Shown here: positions 1 to 7,505 of the stretch, piece after piece | Layout: each line of letters begins with the position of its first letter | Numbering within the stretch: the stretch's first letter is position 1 | Source: Autumnicola psychrophila | Lineage (GTDB): Bacteria > Bacteroidota > Bacteroidia > Flavobacteriales > Flavobacteriaceae | DNA: 64,000 nt | Direction of reading: 5' to 3' | Assembly: GCF_031846645.1 (NCBI RefSeq) | Contig: NZ_JAVRHN010000014.1 | Location: 1 to 64,000 of the forward strand | Position numbers and translations under genes: made by a program | The notes under the pieces: model-generated | Database searches by the model: none | Seen by the model: the letters and a program-made list of their open reading frames with translations, nothing else | What the model was told of the DNA's origin: nothing

Positions 1-60
1 GCTTAGTTTTTTCCTGAAGAAATTACATCTGGCAAAAATCCAGAATCTGTCTGTTTTCTT

Positions 61-121
61 CCGGTCCCAAGGAGGCATAAAAATGGTAATTATCGACTTT
101 TATTCAGCTGATCGAATCAAC
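61..121. repeat. Dispersed intergenic repeat, copy A
   Basis: This copy resembles a second one at about 12301-12361. Both read GAGGC, then an A-rich run, then AATTATCGA, then TTCA-CTG. It lies in the non-coding 150 bases downstream of the serine hydrolase gene. It belongs to a looser set of intergenic elements sharing GATAATTG or its complement. Function unknown. Confidence 0.4.
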
Positions 122-150
122 TTTAAAGTCCAATTACTAACCAGGTCTTT

Positions 151-1184
151 TTAGCGCTTTTGACTAATTTTTAGGATACGGTCATACATTATTTCAGATA
201 GACTCCAATTATATCCATCGAAGTTGACTGTGTTCGTAAACTGAATAACTACAGCATCGATATCCTGATGATATTTTGCAATAGTTTGATAGCCTGGAAT
301 CAATCCAGTATGCTCGTATCTGTAAATGGAAGAATAGATTTCCTGCTCTTCTTTGGTTTCGAATACGGAACCATTATTTAACGCCCGAATAAATTTGCTT
401 AGGTCTTCTGCTGTTGCAATTATTGAACCTACATTTTCTGTTTTTAAATCCTTATCATAACCTACATAGTATCCGCTCATTACATTATCTACGTTTACAT
501 CTTGAAGAGAGCCAAAAGTATGTTTTAAATTTAATGGCTTTAATATTTCTTCTTGAATGTATTGGAAGCTACTAAATCCAAGAACCCGGTTTATTATTCT
601 TTCAATTAATAGATAATTGGTGTTAGAATATTCATAATCTTCATTGGGTTTGAATTTGGCTTGTTTGTCCAAAACCAAAGCTAAATTTTCGTCTGCCGTT
701 TCTTTGGGATTTGCCCAGTACATATATGTATCGGTATAGTTCGGAATCCCACTTCTGTGTTTAACCAACATTCGCAAAGTTATTTTATCGGCGTATTCTA
801 TTCTGTTCTTTAACTCGGGCAAATAATCTGATAGTGCTTTTTCTAATGATAATTTTCCATTGGAAACAAGTTTGGTAACGGCTAACGCATTATATAATTT
901 GCCTACACTAGCAATTTTAAACAATGCATTGGGATCAGCTGGAATCTTTTTTCTTTATTTTTGTAACCCGAAGAGTACAATTCTGTTTGGTTTCCTTTTT
1001 TGTTGATACAAACAATTATACCATCAAATCCATAACCTTCCGCCTTGTTTACTTGTTCCTGAACTGAATCTGGTAGTGGAGCAATCCAGGCTTTTACTAT
1101 AGGCCAGGGCACAAAGTATAACGAGATGATTGTTCCAACGAACAATAGTATTCTAAATATCCAGGTCCTTGTTTTCTTAGCCAT
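151..1184 (-). pseudogene. Serine hydrolase (beta-lactamase class C family), frameshifted
   Basis: Two minus-strand reading frames together make one serine hydrolase of the class C beta-lactamase / penicillin-binding-protein fold. The upstream part (probable ATG at 1184; a longer non-preferred start at 1223) has a membrane-anchor or signal segment and ends in the wrong frame. The downstream part carries the catalytic motifs: SVGK (S-x-x-K, residues 6-9 of that frame), YSN (about residue 99) and HTG. The frames join at a run of six T at 947-952; one more base would restore a continuous protein through K-I-P-A-D-P-N-A-L-F-K-I-A-S. So this is either a one-base deletion in a homopolymer or a sequencing error. 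It is a stand-alone gene. The real substrate is unknown, and most homologues are peptidases or esterases rather than drug-hydrolysing enzymes. Confidence 0.75.
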
Positions 1185-1223
1185 AAGATATTTGCTCTGG
1201 TTAAAAATCAGCCAAAACGCCAC

Positions 1224-1318
1224 GGTTACAAAAGGTGGCGCGGAATGACTTATCTGGTTTTGAAAGACTAAATACTACGGAAACTAATAATTTTTTCTAT
1301 AAAACCCGCCACTTGCGA
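1224..1318 (-). repeat. Imperfect long palindrome (attC-like junction)
   Basis: Read on the minus strand, the spacer begins with GCAAGTGGCGGG and ends about 70 bases later with CCGCGCCACCTTTTG. The two are imperfect reverse complements around a T/A-rich loop. Similar structures lie at about 2155-2290 and 2480-2615, each separating single genes on the same strand. This is how integron-type cassette junctions look, but no integrase is visible here and the structure could simply be a terminator hairpin. Confidence 0.35.
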
Positions 1319-2146
1319 TTAGTATGAACCGGGTTTTCTTATTTTGATAATCGAATCTTTATTTACTTCTATTAGTATTCCCGTCCGGAATTTAACTGGG
1401 TTTTCTAAATCTAAAAAATAGTATTTCTCCCAGGTTTTAATTTTATTCGCAACTTCTACAGCAATTTCTTCAAATTCAGTTCTGGGTTCCTGCCGTTCAT
1501 TTTTAAAGTTATTCAAATCAAAAATTGTATCAATTAATTCAAATTTTCTTTCACCTCTGGGAACCAGATTAGCTCTTTCTAATCTTCCTTTTTTATCCAC
1601 ATCCACCCAGATAAAAGCAAAATCAGATGGATCAAATTTATGTTTTTTATAAATATTTTCAATAGAATCTATACTTGTAATTGGCTCACCAGCATGAATA
1701 TAGCGGTATTTCGTAAGGTCCAGATTATTCCCGTTATCTAAAACCATTTGTTCAGATGGATGTATTTTTAATCGTTCTAATGGTTTACTGTTTGAACAAA
1801 AGAACTGAAAATCTAATTTGCCATTTCTTGTCTTAGCATAAACCAACCATTTTTGTCCCTTTTTTGCAGTCCAGTAACAAGAAGAATAAAGTCCGGTAAC
1901 TTCTGCCTCAGAATTCAACTGAAATTTTAAAAATTTTGGATTATCACCATTTTTATAATACTTACTTACCTCGAAAGTTACTGTATTTGTAAGTGAATCT
2001 GAAGCATATACCTTTTCAATTACTTCACCTTCAAAAACGTATTTCGATTGATGAAATTCAACAGCCGGTTTTGGAATTTCGCAGCTACAGGCAAAACTTT
2101 TAAGAGTGATAAGAACTAATAATGTAAAAATGATGATTGTTTTCAT
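1319..2146 (-). CDS. Secreted protein with N-terminal C-x-C after the signal peptide
   Basis: A 275-residue protein with a clear signal peptide (about residues 1-19, ending SFA). The mature protein begins C-S-C, as in netrin/TIMP-like (NTR) folds, where the first cysteine is the mature N-terminus. Residues 20-115 (FEGEVIEKVY, VTFEVSKYYK, SCYWTAKKGQKWLVYA) fit that OB-like fold. The C-terminal half, with a WVDVDKKGR segment, I do not recognise. It probably acts in the periplasm or outside the cell. Length and signal peptide support a real gene. It stands alone between two imperfect palindromes, suggesting a cassette-like unit. Function unknown; a protease-inhibitor role cannot be assumed from the fold. 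Confidence 0.7.
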   Translation of the reverse strand: MKTIIIFTLLVLITLKSFACSCEIPKPAVEFHQSKYVFEGEVIEKVYASDSLTNTVTFEVSKYYKNGDNPKFLKFQLNSEAEVTGLYSSCYWTAKKGQKWLVYAKTRNGKLDFQFFCSNSKPLERLKIHPSEQMVLDNGNNLDLTKYRYIHAGEPITSIDSIENIYKKHKFDPSDFAFIWVDVDKKGRLERANLVPRGERKFELIDTIFDLNNFKNERQEPRTEFEEIAVEVANKIKTWEKYYFLDLENPVKFRTGILIEVNKDSIIKIRKPGSY

Positions 2147-2154
2147 ATAAATGC

Positions 2155-2290
2155 TATTGGTTAAGATCGCATGTCGCGGGAGTAAGGACGTGGACCTGTC
2201 GGCTGAATTATTTTCTTCTATGGCCTTTAATTACAATTTTTCGGCTAAAGCCGATCCAGTCATTATAACCAATTTGCAAAGATAACCCTT
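2155..2290 (-). repeat. Imperfect long palindrome (attC-like junction)
   Basis: Outer arms read ATTGGTTA near 2270 and TAACCAAT near 2155 on the minus strand. Inner arms contain GGATCGGCT and AGCCGACAGGTCC. A short hairpin TCGGCT-AA-AGCCGA sits at 2241-2254 on the plus strand. The structure separates the small ORF at 2306-2413 from the C-x-C secreted protein. Possible recombination junction or terminator. Confidence 0.35.
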
Positions 2291-2305
2291 TGCATCCTCA
2301 AGTTT

Positions 2306-2413
2306 CTATTCTAATTCTTGATCGGTCCTAGGATTATACATCAATTCTATAAATTCGCCAGGAACGAAAACCGGCCGTGCACTAGAGTCTTTATTCTTGC
2401 TGAAAAAGCCCAT
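2306..2413 (-). CDS. Small ORF, 35 residues, unknown
   Basis: ATG at 2413, stop TAG at 2306-2308. The protein begins MGFFSKNKD and ends PRTDQELE, with natural-looking composition and no signal peptide. The frame is open for 14 more codons upstream of the ATG before a stop, so it could instead be the C-terminal end of a decayed larger gene. It fills the otherwise gene-free 2147-2617 interval, with an imperfect palindrome on each side and the same orientation as its neighbours. I prefer it to a 75-codon plus-strand frame (2318-2545), which overlaps it and has no protein-like features. Confidence 0.3.
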   Translation of the reverse strand: MGFFSKNKDSSARPVFVPGEFIELMYNPRTDQELE

Positions 2414-2479
2414 GTTGAGGATAAAACCTTGGTTAGAGATAACCTGTCCAGATTTTTACTCAAATTCTTGGTGGCCATT

Positions 2480-2615
2480 GTTGGCAACGGTTTGGCTATG
2501 ACAAGTGGGGATTTTAAGGCACTTGCCTTTCCATTTAGCGATTAGTTTATTTTGTGTAATTATTATCATTTTAGCACTTTAGCCCGCATTTGCTATAGCC
2601 GATGTTATGTGCTGA
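2480..2615 (-). repeat. Imperfect long palindrome (attC-like junction)
   Basis: On the minus strand, one arm is GCACATAACATCGGCTATAG followed by CAAATGCGGGC. The other, about 60 bases later, is CCCCACTTGTCATAGCC followed by AAACCGTTGCC. They are imperfect reverse complements. Elements of this form (GCACATAAC...GCTATA...GCGGG) are familiar between isolated genes in Bacteroidota. It lies directly after the stop codon of the serine-hydrolase lipoprotein gene. Confidence 0.4.
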
Positions 2616-2617
2616 CT

Positions 2618-4009
2618 TTATTTTGCTGATTTTAGTATATAGCTAGGTATCATTTCATTTGGTGGTGTACTTTTTCCATAGAGTTCATACGAGTTGTAAT
2701 TTCCGCCTGTAAATACTGTAATCATATCAAGTTCTGGCCAAATATTAATTTTTTGTCCACCATTTCCCGAAGCTAAGTATGAATTGTATTGTTGACCGTC
2801 AATCAGAAAATATTTATGCTCCCATAAATAACCATAATCGCCTTTGTTCATATCAAGCGTTTTATCAACCCATTCCTTGGATAATATTTGTTTTCCATTC
2901 CATTTACCACCATCTTTAAATAATTTTGCCAATTTTATTAGGTCACGCGGTGTTATGGACATTTGACTAAAAGTATTTATACTTGCCTGATTTGGCTCAA
3001 AAGTCCAGTTGTAATTTGTGATACCCATTGGTTCAAACAGATTTTCTTTAGCAAAATTTTCAATTTGTTCATTTGTTGCAATCTCTACCAAACTGCCTAA
3101 AGTCAAAGGACAACCTGTGCAATAGGATGATTTTTCTCCTGGTTTTGTCACCATCGGTAAATCAAGTGTGTGTTTAACCCAATCATTGCTTTGCATCATC
3201 GACTGCTCATTTCCTTTACTTTCTGGATTATTATTTTCACAGTCCATACCGTGGCGGTACATTAGGAAGTTTTCTATTGTTAGCTCGTTTTTTCTATCAT
3301 CCAAATTGGCAATTTTATCATACTTATTTTTAAAGTAGGGCAGAAGTTTTTCTTTTTCGCTTCTAATAAATCCTTTGTCGACTGCAATGCCAAGAATTCC
3401 ACCAATGAAAGGTTTGGTGGCAGACCTTAGTTGATGTGGTATGTTTTTATCATAACCGTAAAAATATTCTTCAAGAATTAATTTATTATTCTTGTAAATC
3501 AAGATGCTGTGAACATCTGGAAATTCACCTTTTATGGTTTCTTTTACCATTTTAATTATTGGTTCGGGATTTTTAAATTCTTCTTCTATAAGTCCCGTTT
3601 CTAGACCATCTGAAGTTTTATGTGGTTTTTGGTATGTGTAGTTGTCAGGGTTGTAAAAAAGTTCTTTACGTGGAAACATTTCCATTTTTTCTATATCGGT
3701 CGTGATTAGTTCAAATGATTGTCCACCGGTTTCATAACCTATAACTTTGTTAGACTTATCTCTTTTAAAAACAACAGGAATGTCCTGAATATTTGTAAAA
3801 CTGTCTAAGGCGATATGATTCAAAGGATATTTTGCTTTATCAATAACAGCATAGAGGGTAGTGTCAAGTTCTGAGGCAACAATATCAAGTGTGCTTTCAT
3901 TTACATATTCATATGCCCCTTCGTAATCCAAAAGTCTTTCGTATTCAGATTTTTCTTTTTCAGCTGAACATCCGATTAATATTAATATCAAAAAGTAAAA
4001 TTTATTCAT
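2618..4009 (-). CDS. Serine hydrolase lipoprotein (beta-lactamase family)
   Basis: A 463-residue lipoprotein: signal peptide with lipobox LIGC (Cys14). Residues 20-150 are an unrecognised N-terminal extension. The beta-lactamase-like domain runs from about 150 to 460, with S-A-T-K (196-199) as the S-x-x-K catalytic motif, YCTG near 296 in place of Y-x-N, and GNGGQ (415-419) where K-T-G would be. This pattern belongs to the broad class C / esterase-like serine hydrolases. The protein should sit in the membrane facing the periplasm; substrate unknown. It is a single gene with an attC-like palindrome after its stop. The sequence ACCCAAC at 4053-4059, upstream of its start, matches the RYYYAAC core of attC sites, though such short matches arise easily by chance. 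Confidence 0.85.
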   Translation of the reverse strand: MNKFYFLILILIGCSAEKEKSEYERLLDYEGAYEYVNESTLDIVASELDTTLYAVIDKAKYPLNHIALDSFTNIQDIPVVFKRDKSNKVIGYETGGQSFELITTDIEKMEMFPRKELFYNPDNYTYQKPHKTSDGLETGLIEEEFKNPEPIIKMVKETIKGEFPDVHSILIYKNNKLILEEYFYGYDKNIPHQLRSATKPFIGGILGIAVDKGFIRSEKEKLLPYFKNKYDKIANLDDRKNELTIENFLMYRHGMDCENNNPESKGNEQSMMQSNDWVKHTLDLPMVTKPGEKSSYCTGCPLTLGSLVEIATNEQIENFAKENLFEPMGITNYNWTFEPNQASINTFSQMSITPRDLIKLAKLFKDGGKWNGKQILSKEWVDKTLDMNKGDYGYLWEHKYFLIDGQQYNSYLASGNGGQKINIWPELDMITVFTGGNYNSYELYGKSTPPNEMIPSYILKSAK

Positions 4010-4279
4010 TGAATAGTTTTTAGTAGAAATGCGATCTTATTTCAGCTTGCACACCCAACATATATATAAATCTAACACTAAATTTTTTTTGCTAATAAAT
4101 GCATAGTAAATTTATCTCTACTATGTCTTTACTGTTCTAATGTAGAGGATTTTCGGTTTTAAAAAAATGTTTGTCGTTCTGTAATATATTTCAGTGGGTT
4201 CTGGTGCTCCATTAAATTGTCGGTCGTATTCCGGATATATAAATACTTACAGTTTCAAAAATGATCGTTATTATTGTAT

Positions 4280-5173
4280 ATGTTTGACTTCCGCCTAAAA
4301 GTTTTTAGTACCGTAGCAAGAAGGCTCAGCTTTACCAAGGCTGCCGAGGAGCTGCTTATTTCCCAGCCTGCGGTGACCAAGCATATCAAAGAAATTGAAA
4401 ATCAATTTGGCCTGGCGCTGTTTGACAGAAGAGGAAATAAAGTTCTGCTCTCGCCTGCCGGGGAAATCCTGCTAAGCCACACTACGGAAATTCAGAAAAT
4501 TTACCAGCGAATAGAATTTGATCTCAACCAGTTGAACAGTGCTTTTAAGGGTACGCTGCATGTAGGATCCAGCACTTCCATAACTCAATATATCCTGCCA
4601 CCCTTGCTGGCGCGGTTTCACAATATCCACCAGGAAGTAAAGGTGGAATTGCTGAGTGGAAATTCAGAACAGATTGAGCAGGCCCTGCTTAATAAAAAAA
4701 TAGAACTGGGCGTAATAGAAGGTCAATCCAAACGCCGGGAAATTAATTATACGCCATTTCTCAAAGATGAGATCGTGCTTGTGTGTGGCAGTAAAAATTC
4801 CATGGCCAAAAGAGATGAAATCAAGCCGGAAGAGCTCACGAAAATTCCGCTTTTATTGAGGGAACCGGGATCGGGAACGCTGGAAGTTACCGCCGATGCT
4901 TTGAAGCAAAAGGGTATCCGACTGTCCGACCTGCAGGTGGAAATGCAGCTGGGAAGCACCGAAGCTATTAAATCTTACCTGCAACATTCAGATTGTATGG
5001 CATTTGTTTCCCTTCACGCTATCCTTAAAGAACTGGAAAGTGGAGTCCTGAAAATTATTGAGATCAAGAAACTTCCCATTCACCGTAATTTCTATTTTAT
5101 TACTCCGCAAGGTCCGGAGGGTGGCCTCCCTGCCCTGCTCATCCAGTTTCTTCTCAGAAATCATAATTTATAG
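4280..5173 (+). CDS. LysR-family regulator, probably of the sulfite reductase genes
   Basis: A LysR-type regulator of about 297 residues. I chose the ATG at 4280 rather than an in-frame TTG six bases upstream. The N-terminal winged helix-turn-helix (residues 1-60) has the classic LSFTKAAEELLISQPAVTK helix pair. The effector-binding domain follows from about 90 (TLHVGSSTSITQYILPPLL). It lies 406 bases upstream of cysJI in the same direction. In Bacillus subtilis a LysR regulator, CysL, activates cysJI, so a matching role is likely. A T-N11-A palindrome sits in the cysJ upstream region. The effector cannot be read from sequence. Confidence 0.9.
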   Translation: MFDFRLKVFSTVARRLSFTKAAEELLISQPAVTKHIKEIENQFGLALFDRRGNKVLLSPAGEILLSHTTEIQKIYQRIEFDLNQLNSAFKGTLHVGSSTSITQYILPPLLARFHNIHQEVKVELLSGNSEQIEQALLNKKIELGVIEGQSKRREINYTPFLKDEIVLVCGSKNSMAKRDEIKPEELTKIPLLLREPGSGTLEVTADALKQKGIRLSDLQVEMQLGSTEAIKSYLQHSDCMAFVSLHAILKELESGVLKIIEIKKLPIHRNFYFITPQGPEGGLPALLIQFLLRNHNL

Positions 5174-5467
5174 ATGATTATACTCCTGAAACACCTAAAC
5201 CTGGTTTTTGTCTCCTTGAGCGGAGTCGAAAGGTCATTTAAAAACTCTCGACCTAGCTCTTTTAGACATACCATTTTATTATAAAGTACAATTTGAGGTG
5301 CTTTACAAGACAGGCATAATTTATAATTATTATCAACTCGAAATCTCATATTATGCACTCAGAAATTACTTCTGCAAAAAGCTCAAACTTGCAGCGAAGA
5401 TTTACCTGCTCTCAAGATTTAACCTTTATCTAGAAGTAAAATATTTGCCCATTTTTCCGCTTTCATT

Positions 5468-5482
5468 ATAACTTCAGGTTAT
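5468..5482 (+). promoter_or_regulatory. Candidate LysR-type operator (ATAAC-N5-GTTAT)
   Basis: A perfect 15-base inverted repeat, ATAAC-ttcag-GTTAT, contains T-N11-A (T5469, A5481), the core of LysR-family binding sites. It lies about 65 bases upstream of the transcription start predicted from the TATTTTTG box at 5526-5533. That is the usual position of a LysR recognition site. The regulator at 4280-5173 is the natural candidate to bind it. Confidence 0.45.
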
Positions 5483-5501
5483 TCTATATTATTATTTGCA
5501 A

Positions 5502-5533
5502 TTGGCAATCCCCTTTTAGATCTCTTATTTTTG
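5502..5533 (+). promoter_or_regulatory. Candidate Bacteroidota-type promoter of cysJI
   Basis: TATTTTTG at 5526-5533 matches the -7 consensus TAnnTTTG. TTGG at 5502-5505, with about 21 bases between, can serve as the -33 element. The predicted leader is about 40 bases. Confidence 0.4.
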
Positions 5534-5540
5534 TGCTGCA

Positions 5541-5558
5541 AAGACATAGGAATGTCTT
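5541..5558 (+). promoter_or_regulatory. Inverted repeat in the cysJ leader
   Basis: AAGACAT-agga-ATGTCTT is a 7-base perfect inverted repeat 21 bases upstream of the cysJ ATG. It could be an operator half-site pair or a leader RNA hairpin. No further support. Confidence 0.25.
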
Positions 5559-5579
5559 AATATGAAAATTTGAGAACAC

Positions 5580-7385
5580 ATGGATTTAAAGAAGGGGCCT
5601 TTTAATGATAAACAAGCTGAAAAGCTGCAGGAAGCATTGTCCGGACTGGATTCGGGACAGCTTCAATGGTTAAGCGGATATTTTTCAGGAATTATTCAGA
5701 ATGCACCTGCAGTTTCAGCAACTCCACAACAGCAGAATACTGCTGCGCCACAAGCTGCTGCTTCCAAACCGCAAAAGCTACATATTCTTTTCGGCAGTCA
5801 TACAGGAAACAGCGAAGGCTTAGCTGAAAATTTGGCAACATTCGCAAAAGAAAAAGGAATAGAAACTGAGGTTTCAGACATGGCTTCTTTTAAAGGGAGG
5901 AACCTGAAGAAAATCGATAATCTAGCTGTAATTGTTAGCACTCACGGATTAGGTGAACCTCCCGTGCAGGCAGAAGATCTCTATAATTTTATACACAGCA
6001 AAAAAGCACCGGATCTTTCTCATATGAAATTTTCTGTATTGGCATTAGGCGATAGTAGTTATGTCGACTTCTGCCAAACCGGAAAGGATTTCGATATTGC
6101 GCTGGAAAAACTGGGCGCGCAGCGTATTGGTCCACGACAGGATTGTGATGTAGATTATGAAGAAGATGCTGAAGCGTGGCAAAATAGTTTTATAAATGCC
6201 CTCGCACAGACCTCTGATCAGCCAGCTGAAGCAGAAACACCAAACGAGCTGGCTGCTCCAAAGGCCGCAGCGAAATTCTCCAGAAAGAATCCTTTTGAGG
6301 CTACTATCCTGGAAAAAATAGAATTAAACGGAAGAGGATCTTCCAAGGAAACGATTCACCTGGAACTGGACCTGGAAGGTTCGGGATTAACCTATGAACC
6401 CGGAGATGCCCTGGGAGTTTATGGAGCAAATTCGGAGTACTTGATAGGCGAAGTTTTGAAAGCAACCAAACTTTCAGGAAATGAAGAGGTAGAAACCCAT
6501 CAGGGAAAAAAGAACCTGCTGGAAGCATTGACTTACGATTATGAGTTAACACCGCTTTCCAAACTTTCCATTACAAAATATGCCGAGCTTACAGAAAGCA
6601 AAAAATTAAAAGAGATACTTTCAGACAATAAAAAAATTCAAGATTACCTCTTAGGTCGTGATGTTCTGGATTTAATTCAGGAGGAACCCTATAAACTAAA
6701 TCCGGATGAGCTGATTTCAGTATTAAGAAAAAACACTCCAAGGATGTATTCTATCGCTTCCTCGCAGCAGGCCGTGGAAGATGAAGTGCATTTGCTTGTT
6801 TCGGTGGTTCGCTATGAGGCCTTTGGCAGAAATAAAGAAGGCCACTGCTCCACTACCCTTGCCGACCGGCTTAAGGTAGACGATAAGGTAAAGGTCTTCG
6901 TGGACAAAAACAGCAGGTTTAAACTTCCGCAGGATCCTGAGGCGCCGGTTATAATGGTGGGCCCCGGTACAGGTGTCGCTCCTTTTAGGGCTTTTATGCA
7001 ACACAAGGAAGTGGCAGAGAACAAAGGTAAATCCTGGTTATTCTTTGGAGACCGCAACTTCAGAACAGATTTTCTGTATCAAACGGAGTGGCAGCAATAT
7101 CTTGACGAAGGTGTGCTAACTAAAGCAGATGTAGCTTTTTCCAGGGATCAGGAGGAAAAACAGTATGTGCAGCACAGGATGTTAGAAAACGGAAAAGAAT
7201 TATACGACTGGCTGGAGCAGGGAGCGCATTTCTACGTATGCGGAGATGCAACAAGAATGGCGAAAGATGTGGATAACGCCTTGCGGGAAATCATTCAGCA
7301 GCAAGGAGGCGTAACTCCGGAGAAAGCAGAAGAATACATTAAGTATCTTCAGGTTTCCAAGCGTTATCAAACAGATATTTACTAG
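5580..7385 (+). CDS. cysJ: Sulfite reductase (NADPH) flavoprotein alpha subunit
   Basis: 601 residues, full length for CysJ. An Ala/Gln-rich linker (about 44-63) leads into a flavodoxin-like FMN domain (about 65-205) with the phosphate loop FGSHTGNSEG (71-80). A FAD/NADPH reductase domain follows: RMYSIASS (388-395, FAD binding), GPGTGVAPFR (461-470, NADPH binding) and YVCGD (552-556). It ends in YQTDIY, the aromatic C-terminus typical of this family. The enzyme passes electrons from NADPH via FAD and FMN to the CysI hemoprotein, which reduces sulfite to sulfide for cysteine synthesis in the cytoplasm. cysI follows 120 bases downstream on the same strand. Regulation by the upstream LysR protein is likely. 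Confidence 0.96.
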   Translation: MDLKKGPFNDKQAEKLQEALSGLDSGQLQWLSGYFSGIIQNAPAVSATPQQQNTAAPQAAASKPQKLHILFGSHTGNSEGLAENLATFAKEKGIETEVSDMASFKGRNLKKIDNLAVIVSTHGLGEPPVQAEDLYNFIHSKKAPDLSHMKFSVLALGDSSYVDFCQTGKDFDIALEKLGAQRIGPRQDCDVDYEEDAEAWQNSFINALAQTSDQPAEAETPNELAAPKAAAKFSRKNPFEATILEKIELNGRGSSKETIHLELDLEGSGLTYEPGDALGVYGANSEYLIGEVLKATKLSGNEEVETHQGKKNLLEALTYDYELTPLSKLSITKYAELTESKKLKEILSDNKKIQDYLLGRDVLDLIQEEPYKLNPDELISVLRKNTPRMYSIASSQQAVEDEVHLLVSVVRYEAFGRNKEGHCSTTLADRLKVDDKVKVFVDKNSRFKLPQDPEAPVIMVGPGTGVAPFRAFMQHKEVAENKGKSWLFFGDRNFRTDFLYQTEWQQYLDEGVLTKADVAFSRDQEEKQYVQHRMLENGKELYDWLEQGAHFYVCGDATRMAKDVDNALREIIQQQGGVTPEKAEEYIKYLQVSKRYQTDIY

Positions 7386-7505
7386 AAAAGCTGCAGAATA
7401 ATCAGAAAAAGTGATTTATGAATCACAGTGATTTCAGTGGAATTTTAGTAGAAATATGCAGGTAAGGTTAAAAAGGAAATTATAACTTACACAAAAGAAA
7501 GAATT

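Larger units (their letters stand above)
5174..5579 (+). other. 406-base intergenic region upstream of cysJ
   Basis: No gene is seen. Around 5211-5236 there is a copy of a common Bacteroidota intergenic element (CTTGAGCGGAGTCGAAAGG), also present near 41554 and 41680. The 3' part holds a LysR-type site, a promoter-like box and a small inverted repeat, each listed separately. Confidence 0.6.

Noticed and set aside
2318..2545. 75-codon plus-strand frame
   Set aside because: Overlaps imperfect palindromes and a more protein-like minus-strand small ORF; no signal, motif or start context.
5161..5358. 65-codon minus-strand frame downstream of the LysR gene
   Set aside because: Runs through a common intergenic repeat and shows no protein-like pattern.
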